This document shows, one piece after another, positions 21,222 to 30,826 of a stretch of 58,043 nt of DNA (positions within the stretch are counted from its first letter, which is position 1; each line of letters opens with the position of its first letter). The notes below the pieces were generated by a model. That model made no database searches, was not told the origin of the DNA, and worked only from the letters and a program-made list of their open reading frames with translations. Made by a program: the position numbers and the translations under genes. The DNA comes from Bradyrhizobium sp. (lineage in GTDB: Bacteria; Pseudomonadota; Alphaproteobacteria; Rhizobiales; Xanthobacteraceae), in assembly GCF_030693485.1 (NCBI RefSeq), contig NZ_JAUYAN010000308.1, positions 1 through 58,043 of the forward strand. The letters run 5' to 3'.

Positions 21222-21554
21222 CTAATTCAGCGACGGATTGCGCGGGCGGTAGCCGCCGGATTTGTCCTTGACGAAAATCTCGGCGACCTGCGAGTGCCGG
21301 ATCGGCTCACCGGATTCGTCGGGCAGCAGGTTCTGCTCGGAAACATAGGCGACGTATTCGGACTCCGAGTTTTCCGCCAGCAGGTGATAGAACGGCTGAT
21401 CCTTGTGCGGCCGGACCTCTTCGGGGATCGACAGCCACCATTCCTCGGTATTGTTGAAGACCGGATCGATATCGAACACCACGCCCCGGAACGAAAAGAT
21501 CCGGTGACGGACGATCTGTCCGATCTGAAATTTGGCGGTCCGCGCTTTGATCAT
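21222..21554 (-). CDS. hspQ: Heat shock protein HspQ
   Basis: 110 residues. The body AKFQIGQIVRHRIFSFRGVVFDIDPVFNNTEEWW, HKDQPFYHLLAENSESEYVAYVSEQNLLPDESGEPIRHSQV matches the HspQ/YccV hemimethylated-DNA-binding-like fold throughout. HspQ is a small cytoplasmic adaptor or substrate of Lon; in enterobacteria it is heat induced. The gene is monocistronic and convergent with ialB. I saw no clear sigma-32 promoter upstream. Confidence 0.93.
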   Translation of the reverse strand: MIKARTAKFQIGQIVRHRIFSFRGVVFDIDPVFNNTEEWWLSIPEEVRPHKDQPFYHLLAENSESEYVAYVSEQNLLPDESGEPIRHSQVAEIFVKDKSGGYRPRNPSLN

Positions 21555-21675
21555 GCCTCGTCGAATAGACCATGATTGTGGCCGATGCTAGAGGCAAACA
21601 GTCGAATTAACCTTTGCCGTGCCGGTCCGTCCAGGCTGTCGAGCGGGGCAAGAATGATGAAAAAGACCCATCCCG

Positions 21676-22629
21676 ATGATCGACATTCTCAACCTCGCGC
21701 TACCCTATTTCGGCTTGATTTTCATTGGGTTCGCCTGCGGCAAGGCCAAGGCCCTGCCGGAGGACGGGCTGGCGTGGATGAATTTCTTCCTGCTCTATGT
21801 CTCGTTGCCGGCGCTGCTGTTTGGAATTATGGCAAAGACGCCGTTCGCGGAGCTGAATAATCCACCATTCCTGATTGCGACCACCTTCGGCACCGCCAGC
21901 GCCTTCTTCCTCGCGATGTTCTCAAGCCAGCTGACCGGCAGGCTTTCGGTCCGGGAATCCACTCTGGCGGGCCTTGCCGGAGGCTATGGCAACATCGGTT
22001 ATATGGGCCCCGGGCTGGCGCTGGCCGTTCTCGGCTCGAAGGCCGCGGCGCCGACCGCGTTGATCTTCTGCTGCGACGCCATCTTTCTCTTTACGGTTGT
22101 GCCCCTGTTAATCGCGCTTACCGATCGCGACCGTCAGTCATTGCTGCGCACGCTCGGCATGGTGGCGCGCCAGATCGTCCTGAACCCCTTGATCATGTCG
22201 GCCTGCGCCGGCGCGCTCGCCGCCGCCTTCCAGATCCGCCCGCCGGCGGCGATCGACAACACGCTGCTGTTCCTGCAGAACTCCGCCGCGCCGGTGGCGC
22301 TGTTCGTGCTGGGGGTGACGGTTGCATTGCGTCCGTTGGCCGGGGTGCCCTGGGAAGTGCCCGGCGCCATCGCGATCAAGCTCCTGATCCATCCGCTGAT
22401 CGTGTTTGGATTGATGCTGGAATTCGGACCGTTCCCGCAACCCTGGGCGGCGACCGCGGTGCTGATGGCGGCACTTCCGCCGGCGCTCAGCGTGTTCGTG
22501 ATAGCCCGGCAGCACGACAGCTGGGTCGAGCCCGCGTCGGTCGCCGTCCTGATCGGAACATTCGCTTCCGTCATCACGCTGACCAGCGTGATGTGGCTCA
22601 TTCAGAGCGGCTGGCTGGTGTTCCCGTGA
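21676..22629 (+). CDS. AEC family transporter
   Basis: 317 residues with about ten membrane helices in two halves of five. Family features include the first helix pair (LALPYFGLIFIGFACGKAKALPEDGLAWMNFFLLYVSLPALLF), STLAGLAGGYGNIGYMGPGLALAVLG, and the second half beginning LFLQNSAAPVALFVLGVTVAL. The auxin efflux carrier family in bacteria exports or takes up malonate, malate or similar carboxylates; the substrate cannot be told here. Its last 32 bases overlap the convergent UbiH-type gene. Confidence 0.88.
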   Translation: MIDILNLALPYFGLIFIGFACGKAKALPEDGLAWMNFFLLYVSLPALLFGIMAKTPFAELNNPPFLIATTFGTASAFFLAMFSSQLTGRLSVRESTLAGLAGGYGNIGYMGPGLALAVLGSKAAAPTALIFCCDAIFLFTVVPLLIALTDRDRQSLLRTLGMVARQIVLNPLIMSACAGALAAAFQIRPPAAIDNTLLFLQNSAAPVALFVLGVTVALRPLAGVPWEVPGAIAIKLLIHPLIVFGLMLEFGPFPQPWAATAVLMAALPPALSVFVIARQHDSWVEPASVAVLIGTFASVITLTSVMWLIQSGWLVFP

Positions 22630-23821
22630 CCCCGCGGCGGACCCGCCACGACGGGGCAAGCCCTTCGCGCATGGCCAGACGCCGAACCGCGCCGACCGAG
22701 CCGATCAGATGCATGCCTGCGGCGCGGAGCGACTGCACCGGCAGCAAATCGCTGAGCAGCGAGCGGTTCGCCATGTCGATCGCGAAGGTGCGGCTGGCGA
22801 CGTCGCTGCGCCGCGCAGAATCGTAACGCTTGATCACCTGCGGGGCCCCCGGATCCTCGCCTGCCAGCATCGCGTCGCGCACGATATCGGCGATATCGGC
22901 GGCGTCGCGCAATCCCATGTTCAGGCCCTGCGCGCCGATTGGCGGCAGCACATGAGCGGCTTCGCCGACCAGCACGATACGCGTCTTGGCGAACTGCCGG
23001 GGCTGTTCGATGCCGAGCGGAAACAGATGCCGCCCCGGCTCGACGCTGACGCGTCCGAGAATGGAATGCGACTGCCGTTCCGCGGCCTCCGACAGTTCGT
23101 CATCGCTCAGCGCGATCAGCCGCTCGGCTTCCCTGGGTGCTGCGACCCACACCACGCTGCTGCGGTCGCCGGGCAGGGGAACGAATACGCACGGACCTTG
23201 CGGGGTATGAAACTCGGTGGAGATATTTCGATGCGGCCGCGAATGGCCGATGTTGAAGGTCAATGCCGCCTGGTTGAGGCTGCGGCGGTTGACCTCGATG
23301 CCGGCTGCCTGCCGGCACAAGGATTGCCGGCCGTCCGCGCCGACCACGAGTCGCGCGGCCAGCGATTGGCCGCCGCGCGTGTGGATGGCAACCTCGGCGT
23401 CATCAGGGCTGATCGTCGCGGCCTCATCGTCGAACCGTGTCAGTCCGGAAAGTCCGGCGGCGCGTTGTTCCAGCGCTTCGATCAGCGCGCGGTTCTCGAT
23501 GTTGTAGCCGAACACGTCGAGGCCGATTTCCTCGCAGGTGAACCGGACCTCGGGCGCCCGGATCAGGCGGCCGGTATCGTCGACCAGCCGCATGACACGC
23601 AGTGCTGCCGCCTGGTCCCTGCAGTTCGGCCAGACCTCCAGCCGCTCGAGCAGACCGACGGAATCGCCCAGCAGCGCCGTGGTGCGATTGTCGGCATAGG
23701 GCACGCGGCGGGCGACCAGCGCCGTGCGTGCGCCGCTTTCCGCCAGGGCGACGGCAGCGCCAAGTCCCGCGGGACCGCCGCCGATCACGACGACGTCATA
23801 GATACCGGATCCATCAATCAT
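22598..23821 (-). CDS. UbiH/UbiF/Coq6-type FAD-dependent hydroxylase
   Basis: 407 residues. The N-terminal dinucleotide-binding motif VVVIGGGPAGLGAAVALAESG, the second FAD motif VLVGEAAHVLPPIGAQGLNMGLRDAADIADIV and the mid-region LVVGADGRQS are those of flavin monooxygenases that hydroxylate the ubiquinone ring. Family members differ by ring position, so the exact Ubi step is left open. The membrane-associated enzyme would use O2 and NAD(P)H. It overlaps convergent AEC at its 3' end and is divergent from pcs. Confidence 0.88.
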   Translation of the reverse strand: MIDGSGIYDVVVIGGGPAGLGAAVALAESGARTALVARRVPYADNRTTALLGDSVGLLERLEVWPNCRDQAAALRVMRLVDDTGRLIRAPEVRFTCEEIGLDVFGYNIENRALIEALEQRAAGLSGLTRFDDEAATISPDDAEVAIHTRGGQSLAARLVVGADGRQSLCRQAAGIEVNRRSLNQAALTFNIGHSRPHRNISTEFHTPQGPCVFVPLPGDRSSVVWVAAPREAERLIALSDDELSEAAERQSHSILGRVSVEPGRHLFPLGIEQPRQFAKTRIVLVGEAAHVLPPIGAQGLNMGLRDAADIADIVRDAMLAGEDPGAPQVIKRYDSARRSDVASRTFAIDMANRSLLSDLLPVQSLRAAGMHLIGSVGAVRRLAMREGLAPSWRVRRGVTGTPASRSE

Positions 23822-23956
23822 ACCGGGACAATTGATGTTCCCGGCGGCATTTTCAAGACTGCATCATCAGGTCAAATGTTCCTTTCGATTTGCGCGGCGG
23901 AACGCCGCAAACACCGGTGTGCAAATCGCGGCGATTCCTGATAGCAGATCGGTCCG

Positions 23957-24694
23957 ATGGACGAGTCGAACCAGCCAGTTTCCACGCCACGCGCATCGCC
24001 GGGAACGCTGGCGGCTGCATTTTCCGTGCACATCTTCACGGCGATGGGGGCGGGCATCGGCCTGCTCGCGATGCTGGAGGCGGTGCGCGAGCACTGGGCC
24101 GCGATGTTCGCATGGCTCGGGCTGGCGCTGGTGGTCGACGCGCTCGATGGTCCGATCGCGCGGCGGTTCGATGTCGTGCGTCTGCAACCGAACTGGTCGG
24201 GCGAGGTGCTCGATCTCGTGGTCGATTTCGTCACCTATGTCTTCGTGCCGGCCTATGCGATCACCGCCAGCGGCCTGCTGCTGCCGGTGATGGCGCCGCT
24301 GCTGGGCGCGGGCATTGTTGTCTCCGGCGCGCTGTATTTCGCCGATCGCCGCATGAAAACCGACGACAATCATTTCCGGGGGTTTCCGGCGCTGTGGAAC
24401 GCCGCGGCATTCTATCTGTTCCTGCTGCATCCGCGGCCATGGTTGGCCAGCCTGATGGTCGCGCTGCTGATCGTGCTGACATTCGTCCCATTCAATGTGA
24501 TGCATCCGGTCCGCGTCGTGCGGCTGCGCGGCCTGACATTTTCTCTGATGGGTATCTGGGCGGTGTTGGCGATCTTGGCGCTGGCCCGTGATTTCGACGT
24601 GGGCGCTCCGGTAACCATCGGACTTTGTGCGATCGCCCTCTATGTCGTGGCGAGCGATGCGGCGATCCGGATAGTGAGGTTTTTCAGGGCATGA
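23957..24694 (+). CDS. pcs: Phosphatidylcholine synthase
   Basis: 245 residues with about seven membrane helices. The CDP-alcohol phosphotransferase motif is present in the Pcs-specific spacing: DALDGPIARRFDVVRLQPNW then SGEVLDLVVDF, placing acidic residues D61, D64, D86 and D90 at the active site. Pcs condenses CDP-diacylglycerol with choline to phosphatidylcholine in the inner membrane, a pathway typical of rhizobia and other host-associated Alphaproteobacteria. It appears monocistronic and divergent from the flavin hydroxylase. Confidence 0.93.
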   Translation: MDESNQPVSTPRASPGTLAAAFSVHIFTAMGAGIGLLAMLEAVREHWAAMFAWLGLALVVDALDGPIARRFDVVRLQPNWSGEVLDLVVDFVTYVFVPAYAITASGLLLPVMAPLLGAGIVVSGALYFADRRMKTDDNHFRGFPALWNAAAFYLFLLHPRPWLASLMVALLIVLTFVPFNVMHPVRVVRLRGLTFSLMGIWAVLAILALARDFDVGAPVTIGLCAIALYVVASDAAIRIVRFFRA

Positions 24695-24802
24695 TCGAAT
24701 TATTCGCCAGCCCGCAAGCATAGCGGCCGCCGCGGCGAGTTGACATCGCTGCCCCGATGGCTTTCGCTCGGCTTCAAGGCGATGCCTTAAGGAGAACTCG
24801 AT

Positions 24803-25777
24803 ATGATCAAGGCCGTGCGCGTGCACAAGGTGGGGGGCCCGGAAGCCCTGGTTTACGAAGCCGTCGACGTACCCGCGCCCGGACCCGGCGAGGTTCGCAT
24901 CCGCCAGCATGCCATCGGCCTGAACTTCATCGACGTCTACTACCGCACCGGCCTCTACAAGGCGCCGGGGCTGCCCTTCATCGCCGGCAATGAAGCCGCC
25001 GGCGAAGTTGTGGCAGTGGGGCCAGGCGTGACCAATTTTCATCCCGGCGACCGCGTCGCCTATTATTTCAATCTTGGCGGTTACAGCACTGAGCGCAACA
25101 TTCCCTGGGACAAGCTGGTGAAGCTGCCTGACCACATCACCTACGAGCAGGGCGCCGTGCTGATGCTCAAGGGGCTGACGGTCTGGTACCTGCTGCACAA
25201 GACATTCAAGGTTGAGCCGCACCATCGGGTGCTGATTCATGCCGCGGCTGGCGGCATCGGCCTGCTGGCGTGCCAGTGGGCGAGGGCGATGGGCGCGCAT
25301 GTCATCGGTACCGTCGGCACCAAGGCGAAAGCGGATCTGGCGCTCGCCAATGGCTGCGATCACGTCATCCTCTACAACGAGGAGGATTTCGTCGCCCGGG
25401 TGAAGCAGATCAGCCGCAACGAACTCTGCGATGTGGTCTATGACGGCGTCGGCAAGACCACCTTTCCGGGCTCGCTGGCCTGCCTGAAGCCGCGCGGACT
25501 GTTCGTGAGTTTCGGCAACGCCTCGGGTCCGGTGCCGCCGTTCTCGATTGCCGAACTCAACAATCACGGCTCGCTGTTTGCGACCCGGCCGAAACTCAAC
25601 GACTACGTCGCCAAGCGCTCGGACCTGCTTGAGGGCGCCGACACCCTGTTCTCAGCCGTCATCAACGGCAAGCTGCACGTACCGATCAACCATGCCTATG
25701 CGCTGAAGGACGCAGCCAGGGCGCATACGGAGTTAGAGGCGCGGGCCACTACCGGGGCGTCGATTTTGAAGCCGTAG
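24803..25777 (+). CDS. qor: Zinc-independent quinone oxidoreductase (MDR superfamily)
   Basis: 324 residues, preceded by a strong ribosome binding site (AAGGAG, 10 bases before the ATG). The GroES-like domain (MIKAVRVHKVGGPEALVYEAVDVPAPGPGEVRIRQHAIGLNFIDVYYRTGLY) and the nucleotide-binding motif AAAGGIGLLACQWARAMGA are those of NADPH:quinone reductase; zinc ligands of alcohol dehydrogenases are absent. It probably reduces quinones or enones using NADPH. It is followed by a palindromic repeat separating it from the convergent aminotransferase gene. Confidence 0.9.
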   Translation: MIKAVRVHKVGGPEALVYEAVDVPAPGPGEVRIRQHAIGLNFIDVYYRTGLYKAPGLPFIAGNEAAGEVVAVGPGVTNFHPGDRVAYYFNLGGYSTERNIPWDKLVKLPDHITYEQGAVLMLKGLTVWYLLHKTFKVEPHHRVLIHAAAGGIGLLACQWARAMGAHVIGTVGTKAKADLALANGCDHVILYNEEDFVARVKQISRNELCDVVYDGVGKTTFPGSLACLKPRGLFVSFGNASGPVPPFSIAELNNHGSLFATRPKLNDYVAKRSDLLEGADTLFSAVINGKLHVPINHAYALKDAARAHTELEARATTGASILKP

Positions 25778-25786
25778 CATGAAATC

Positions 25787-25867
25787 GTCATTCCGTGGCG
25801 AAGCGGAGCATCGAACCAGGAATCTCGAGATTCCGGGTCTGGTGCTAGCGCACCATCCCGGAATGAC
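25787..25867. repeat. Palindromic intergenic repeat
   Basis: Outer arms GTCATTCCG (25787-25795) and CGGAATGAC (25859-25867) enclose further short inverted segments (TCTCGAGA at the centre, CTGGTGCTAGCGCACCA on the right). It lies between convergent qor and the aminotransferase gene, a usual place for such dispersed repeats in Bradyrhizobium. Confidence 0.75.
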
Positions 25868-25879
25868 ACCAACTTCGAA

Positions 25880-27076
25880 TTACGCCACCCGCCGTGCCGC
25901 ACCCACCCGCGTCAGGATCGCGTCGAGGCCGTCGATCATCTCCGCAATCTCCTCCCGCGACACGTTGAGCGCCGGCATGAAGCGCAGCGCGTCCGGCTGC
26001 GGGGAGTTCAAGAGCAGGCCGTCCGCCAGCGCTTGCGCGACGATGGAGGCGCCGATCGGGTGCTTGAGATCGAGCGCCAGCAACAGTCCACGGCCGCGGA
26101 CTTCGCCGAGGCCGTGCCGCGCCGAAAGCCGTTGCAGCTCACTCTCCAGGAACAGCCCGGCCTCGACGGCCGATTTCAGGAACGCAGGCTGGCTGACCGC
26201 TGCCAGTACGGCAAGGCCCACCGCGCACATCAGCGGATTGCCGTTGAAAGTGCCGCCCTGGTCGCCATGCGCGAAGCAGGAGGCCTTGTTGGTCGCCAGC
26301 AGGGCCGCCAGCGGCACGCCGCCGCCGATGCCCTTGCCGAGCGTCATGATGTCGGGCTCGATTCCGGCATGCTCGTAGTGAAACAGCTTTCCGGTGCGGC
26401 CCATGCCGGTCTGGATCTCGTCCAGGATCAGCAGCAGGCCATGCTCTTTGGTCAGCGCGCGCAACGCCTGCAGAAATTCATCGCTCGCCGGCCAGACACC
26501 GGACTCGCCCTGGATCGGCTCCAGCATGACGCCGATGGTCTTGTCGGAGATCAGCCGCTTGACGGAGTCGAGGTCGTTCAGCCTGGCCTTGGGGAAGCCG
26601 GACACCTTGGGCTCGAACAAGGGTTCAAACGCCTTCTTGCCGGATGCCGACATCGTCGCCAGCGTGCGGCCGTGAAAACCACCTTCGAAGGTGATGATCT
26701 CGTAAGCGCCGTTTCTGTGCAAGGCGCCGTTTTTGCGCGCGAGCTTGATCGCGCCTTCGTTGGCCTCCGCGCCCGAATTGCTGAAGAACACCTGATCGAA
26801 ACAGCTGTGATCGGTGAGCGCCTTCGCCAGTTCGAGGCTGGGGCCGTTGTAGAACGCCGGGCTCGGCGTCAGCAGCAGCTTGGCCTGGGCGGCCAGCGCA
26901 TCGGCAATAACCGGCGGCGAATGGCCGAGGCAGTTGACCGCCCAGCCCTGGACGAAATCGAGATAGCGCTTGCCGCTATCGTCCCACAGCAAAGAGCCTT
27001 CGCCGCGGACGAAAATCGTCGGCGGCCGGGACGTGATTTCCATCAATGCGCCAAACGAATGCGTGGCAATGCTCAT
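25880..27076 (-). CDS. Acetylornithine aminotransferase-family class III transaminase
   Basis: 398 residues from the ATG at 27076, preceded by GAGG at a good distance. PLP enzyme features include [58 protein letters not shown] and the Lys motif [16 protein letters not shown]. It most resembles ArgD-type enzymes that interconvert N-acetylglutamate semialdehyde and acetylornithine. No other arginine gene is nearby, so a paralogue acting on another omega-amino substrate is possible. It follows rimO on the minus strand after a likely terminator. Confidence 0.85.
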   Translation of the reverse strand: MSIATHSFGALMEITSRPPTIFVRGEGSLLWDDSGKRYLDFVQGWAVNCLGHSPPVIADALAAQAKLLLTPSPAFYNGPSLELAKALTDHSCFDQVFFSNSGAEANEGAIKLARKNGALHRNGAYEIITFEGGFHGRTLATMSASGKKAFEPLFEPKVSGFPKARLNDLDSVKRLISDKTIGVMLEPIQGESGVWPASDEFLQALRALTKEHGLLLILDEIQTGMGRTGKLFHYEHAGIEPDIMTLGKGIGGGVPLAALLATNKASCFAHGDQGGTFNGNPLMCAVGLAVLAAVSQPAFLKSAVEAGLFLESELQRLSARHGLGEVRGRGLLLALDLKHPIGASIVAQALADGLLLNSPQPDALRFMPALNVSREEIAEMIDGLDAILTRVGAARRVA

Positions 27077-27124
27077 GTCGAACTCCTCAGCTGACTTGGG
27101 ATGCAAAGCGGGCTGAAAAGCAGG

Positions 27125-27151
27125 AAGGCCGCACTTTGCGGGTGCGGCCTT
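27125..27151 (-). terminator. Hairpin between rimO and the aminotransferase gene
   Basis: Perfect 10-bp stem, arms AAGGCCGCAC (27125-27134) and GTGCGGCCTT (27142-27151), 7-base loop. Read on the minus strand it is followed by TTCCTGCTTTTC, consistent with termination after rimO, and lies about 50 bases before the downstream start codon. Confidence 0.65.
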
Positions 27152-27311
27152 CTCGAAAACGTTGCTGATCCAGTGTTTCAGCGTTGTCGTCGGACACGGC
27201 GCGACCCATCATCGTCGACAGAGCGACGACGGAAAGTGGCGCGGGTGTTGGTCCGGTTCAGGATCATGGGGCAGGGCCATACAGCCGAAGGGCTGATGAT
27301 GTCAAGCGGTG

Positions 27312-28637
27312 TCAGAACCCCGCGACGCTGCCGTGCAAATCGTACTGGTCCGCGCGCTCGATCTTCGCGGTGACGATTTCGCCGACTTTCAGGGGACGCC
27401 GGCTCGACAAATAAACCGCGCCGTCGATTTGTGGCGCGTCCGCTTTCGAGCGCCCCTTCGAAACGGTCGGGCCGACTTCGTCGATGATGACCTGCTGCCG
27501 CGTGCCGACCTTGCGCTTCAGGCGGCGGGCGGAAATCTTCTGTTGCCGCGCCATCAGCGCATTCCAGCGCTCCTGCTTGATTTCCGGCGGAACGTGATTG
27601 CCGAGCGCGTTCGACGTAGCCCCCGCCACCGGCTCGTATTTGAAGCAGCCGGCGCGGTCAATCTCGGCCTCTTCGAGCCAGTCGAGCAAACAGGCAAAGT
27701 CGGAATCGGTCTCGCCGGGGAAACCGACGATGAAGGTGGAGCGCAGCGTCAGCTCGGGGCACTCTTCGCGCCACTTCTTGATCCGCGCCAGCGTCTTGTC
27801 CTGCGCGGCGGGGCGCTTCATGGCTTTCAGGACTTCGGGGCTCGCGTGCTGAAAGGGGATGTCGAGGTAGGGCAGCACCTTGCCTTCAGTCATCAGGCCG
27901 ATGACTTCGTCGACATGCGGGTAGGGGTAGACATATTGCAGCCGGACCCAGGCACCGAGATCACCGAGCTCCTTGGCCAGGTCGAAAAATCTGGCGCGGA
28001 CCTGGCGATCCTTCCAGGGGCTGTCGGCATATTTGATGTCGACGCCGTAGGCCGAAGTGTCCTGCGAGATCACCAGCAATTCCCTGACGCCGGCGGTGAC
28101 CAGTTTTTCTGCCTCGCGCAACACCTCGCCGGCCGGCCGTGACACCAGATCGCCGCGCAATTTCGGGATGATGCAAAAGCTGCAGCGGTTGTTGCAGCCT
28201 TCGGAAATCTTCAGATAGGCGTAGTGCCGCGGCGTCAGCTTGATGCCCTGCGGCGGCACCAGATCAAGGTGCGGATTGTGCACCGGCGGCAACGCGCGAT
28301 GCACGGCATCGAGGACGCTTTCATACTGCTGCGGCCCTGTTATCGACAGCACGCCGGGGTAGGCGGCCTCGATCTGCTCGGGTTCGGCGCCCATGCAGCC
28401 GGTGACGATCACCTTGCCGTTCTCGGCCATCGCCTCGCCAATGGCGCCGAGCGATTCCTGCTTGGCGCTGTCGAGAAAGCCGCAGGTGTTGACAATGACG
28501 AGGTCCGCGCCGTCATGCTTGCGCGCCAGCTCATAGCCTTCGGCGCGCAGCCGGGTGATGATCCGCTCGGAATCCACCAGCGCCTTGGGGCATCCCAGGG
28601 AAACAAAGCTGACTTTGGGCGCGGCGGCCTGGTTCAT
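27312..28637 (-). CDS. rimO: Ribosomal protein uS12 methylthiotransferase
   Basis: 441 residues from the ATG at 28637 ([24 protein letters not shown]). The N-terminal MTTase domain supplies three cluster Cys (C16, C52, C81), the radical SAM domain has CNNRCSFC (C148, C152, C155), and a TRAM domain closes the protein ([36 protein letters not shown]). RimO methylthiolates a conserved Asp of ribosomal protein S12 using SAM and two [4Fe-4S] clusters. Divergent from nasT; no functional link. Confidence 0.96.
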   Translation of the reverse strand: MNQAAAPKVSFVSLGCPKALVDSERIITRLRAEGYELARKHDGADLVIVNTCGFLDSAKQESLGAIGEAMAENGKVIVTGCMGAEPEQIEAAYPGVLSITGPQQYESVLDAVHRALPPVHNPHLDLVPPQGIKLTPRHYAYLKISEGCNNRCSFCIIPKLRGDLVSRPAGEVLREAEKLVTAGVRELLVISQDTSAYGVDIKYADSPWKDRQVRARFFDLAKELGDLGAWVRLQYVYPYPHVDEVIGLMTEGKVLPYLDIPFQHASPEVLKAMKRPAAQDKTLARIKKWREECPELTLRSTFIVGFPGETDSDFACLLDWLEEAEIDRAGCFKYEPVAGATSNALGNHVPPEIKQERWNALMARQQKISARRLKRKVGTRQQVIIDEVGPTVSKGRSKADAPQIDGAVYLSSRRPLKVGEIVTAKIERADQYDLHGSVAGF

Positions 28638-28749
28638 GTCGAATATGCCTGATTGATGGGCAGGAGCTAGTCCCAATCGTCCGCAATTACAAGGCTTTAA
28701 GCCGGCTCCGGGCGTGCTAAGAGGTGTTTTGACGGAATGCGAGTGATCG

Positions 28750-29340
28750 ATGGGCTCCGAGACGTCTCCCAAGATCGTCATTGTTGACGAAAGCCCGATC
28801 CGCGCAGCGATCCTCGAAGAGGGGCTGCGGGAGGCGGGCTTTACCGGCGTCACGCATATCCGCGAAATGCACAATTTGCTGGCCCGGATCTATGCGCTCG
28901 ACCCCGACGTCATCCTGATCGACCTTGAAAACCCCAGCCGCGACGTGCTGGAGCAGATGTTCCAGGTCAGCCGCGCGGTACGCCGGCCGATCGCGATGTT
29001 CGTCGACCAGAGCGACTCCGCCTCGATCCAGGCCTCGGTCGATGCCGGCGTTTCCGCCTATATCGTCGACGGCCTGAAGAAGGAGCGGATCAAGCCGATC
29101 CTCGACCTCTGCATCTCGCGCTTCAACGCCTTCTCCAATCTGCAGGACCAACTCGATCGCGCCAGGTCCGCGCTCGAGGACCGCAAGGTGATCGACCGCG
29201 CCAAGGGCATCCTGATGAAACTGAAGGGCCTCACCGAAGACGAGGCCTATGTGCTACTGCGCTCCACCGCGATGCGCGAGAAAAAGAAAATCGGCGAGAT
29301 CGCGCAGTCGATCCTGACCGCTTCGGAGTTGCTGAAATGA
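28750..29340 (+). CDS. nasT: ANTAR-domain transcription antiterminator NasT
   Basis: 196 residues. A receiver-like domain (about 8-120; candidate acidic residue D58 in VILIDLE; the usual switch and Lys positions are degenerate) is followed by a linker coiled coil and an ANTAR RNA-binding domain (about 140-190: [46 protein letters not shown]). NasT binds two-hairpin leader RNAs and lets RNA polymerase pass intrinsic terminators upstream of nitrate/nitrite assimilation genes. NasS holds it inactive until nitrate or nitrite is bound. The stop overlaps the nasS start (ATGA). A candidate RNA target lies before nirA. Confidence 0.93.
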   Translation: MGSETSPKIVIVDESPIRAAILEEGLREAGFTGVTHIREMHNLLARIYALDPDVILIDLENPSRDVLEQMFQVSRAVRRPIAMFVDQSDSASIQASVDAGVSAYIVDGLKKERIKPILDLCISRFNAFSNLQDQLDRARSALEDRKVIDRAKGILMKLKGLTEDEAYVLLRSTAMREKKKIGEIAQSILTASELLK

Positions 29341-30503
29341 CCGAGGCGCTACGCATAGGCTTCATTCCGCTGGTCGACGCCGCGGCCCTGATCGTCGCCG
29401 TCGACAAGGGGTTTTGCGCGGCCGAAGGGCTCGATGTCACGCTGGTCCGGGAAGTGTCGTGGTCGAACGTCCGCGACAAGCTCAACATCGGCCTTTTCGA
29501 CGCAGCCCATCTGCTGGCGCCGGTCGCAATCGCCTCCAGCCTCGGGCTCGGACACGTCAAGGTCCCGATCGTGGCCCCGTTCAATCTCGGGCTCAACGGC
29601 AATGCCATCACGGTATCGCCAGCGCTGCATGCGGATATCATGGCGGAGCTATCGGGCGATCGGTTCGACCCGATGGCGACGGCCCTGGCGCTGGCCCGCG
29701 TGGTCGCGGCGCGGCGCAAGAGCGGCGCCGAACCGCTGACCTTCGGCATGACGTTTCCGTTCTCGACCCACAATTACCAGCTGCGGTTCTGGATGGCCGC
29801 CGGCGGCGTCGATCCCAACGAGGACGTTCGTCTCGTGGTGTTGCCGCCGCCCTATATGGTGGAAAGTCTCGCCAACGGTCATGTCGACGCCTTCTGCGTC
29901 GGCGCGCCCTGGAACTCGGTGGCGGTCGATCTCGGCGTCGGCCACATCCTGCATTTCGTGGCCGATATTCTGGTCCGCGCGGTCGAGAAGGTGCTGGCGG
30001 TCCGGCAGGACTGGTCGGAGAAAAATCGGGCCGTGCTGGCTGCCCTGATCCGGGCGCATGAACGCGCCGCCGAATTCATCGAGCTGCCGCAGAACCGCGC
30101 CGAGGCGGCGCGCATCCTCAGCGCACCCGAGCGTATCGGCGTCGACCCGGAGGTGATCCAGCGAACGCTCGACGGCCGCCTCAAGATATCTCCTGACGGA
30201 ACCATGCGCGAGAGCAGCCGCTATCTGCTGGTGGGGCGGCAGGGCGCGGCGCGGCCGGATCCGGTACAGGCCGCCTGGCTCTACGCCCAGATGGTGCGGT
30301 GGGGGCAGACGGCGGTTAGCCCAGAGGCGCTGATGGTCGCCATGGCGGTGTTCCGGCCGGACCTGTACGACGCTGCATTGGGGCGCGAGGCCAAGCCGTC
30401 GGAGGCCACCAACGGGATTGGCGCCTTCGCCGGCCCCACCTTCGATGCCCATGACATTGCCGGCCATCTGGCCGCCTTCAAGATCGGTCGCCAGAAACCC
30501 TGA
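29337..30503 (+). CDS. nasS: Nitrate/nitrite sensor protein NasS
   Basis: 388 residues. It is related to the periplasmic nitrate-binding proteins NrtA/CmpA (LRIGFIPLVDAAALIVAVDKGFCAAEGLDVTLVREVSWSNVRDKLNIGLFDAAHLLAPVAI, VDAFCVGAPWNSVAV) but has no signal peptide, so it is cytoplasmic. In the NasST system known from Paracoccus, Azotobacter and Bradyrhizobium, nitrate or nitrite binding makes NasS release NasT. It is translationally coupled to nasT, ensuring stoichiometry, and lies directly upstream of the nirA operon it should control. Confidence 0.92.
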   Translation: MTEALRIGFIPLVDAAALIVAVDKGFCAAEGLDVTLVREVSWSNVRDKLNIGLFDAAHLLAPVAIASSLGLGHVKVPIVAPFNLGLNGNAITVSPALHADIMAELSGDRFDPMATALALARVVAARRKSGAEPLTFGMTFPFSTHNYQLRFWMAAGGVDPNEDVRLVVLPPPYMVESLANGHVDAFCVGAPWNSVAVDLGVGHILHFVADILVRAVEKVLAVRQDWSEKNRAVLAALIRAHERAAEFIELPQNRAEAARILSAPERIGVDPEVIQRTLDGRLKISPDGTMRESSRYLLVGRQGAARPDPVQAAWLYAQMVRWGQTAVSPEALMVAMAVFRPDLYDAALGREAKPSEATNGIGAFAGPTFDAHDIAGHLAAFKIGRQKP

Positions 30504-30648
30504 GGCTGCCCGTGGAACGATGTTGGGCAACCGGTCCAACCGTCTAATTATTAGGCTGTCTGCTTGAAATCAGCGGCGGCGCCGGCGGTCAGGCTCCAGC
30601 CTAAAATACAACCAATTGAATACGCTACATAATTTATATGAATCGGGG

Positions 30649-30663
30649 TGGCACGCAACTTGA
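30649..30663 (+). promoter_or_regulatory. Candidate sigma-54 promoter of nirA
   Basis: TGGCAC at 30649-30654, five bases, then TTGA at 30660-30663 matches the -24/-12 consensus TGGCAC-N5-TTGC except for the last base, which is normally a well-conserved C. A start about 12 bases downstream would give a leader of roughly 150 bases. NtrC/sigma-54 control is usual for nitrate assimilation. The A/T-rich stretch just upstream (about 30600-30645) suits an activator site, but no NtrC box was defined. Confidence 0.45.
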
Positions 30664-30724
30664 ATGTTGCAGTGCGGCCAGCCGTCGCAGATGCCCGTTG
30701 GCCTACGTCCAAGATGGATTTCCG

Positions 30725-30783
30725 CAGCAACGAAGCTGGTCGGGCCGGTTCGCATGAGTTGAACGCGGTCGCAATCCTTTTCC
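30725..30783 (+). promoter_or_regulatory. Candidate ANTAR (NasT) hairpin and terminator in the nirA leader
   Basis: A CAGC/GCTG stem (30725-30728, 30735-30738) carries the hexaloop AACGAA, with A at loop position 1 and G at 4, the signature recognised by ANTAR proteins. Directly downstream is a second stem, CCGGTTC (30745-30751) against GAAC-CGG with one bulged G (30761-30768), followed by TCCTTTTCC (30775-30783), a plausible weak intrinsic terminator. ANTAR targets normally have two such hairpins; I could not find a convincing first one. The nearby nasT/nasS genes support the reading. Confidence 0.45.
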
Positions 30784-30826
30784 GTTGAAGCCACCCGTCG
30801 TGGCCGCAGGAGCTTCGTCGCGCACC

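Noticed and set aside
30655..30670. GCAAC/GTTGC hairpin as the first ANTAR hairpin of nirA
   Set aside because: Its loop TTGAAT lacks A at position 1 and G at 4, and it overlaps the candidate promoter, so it would not be in the transcript.
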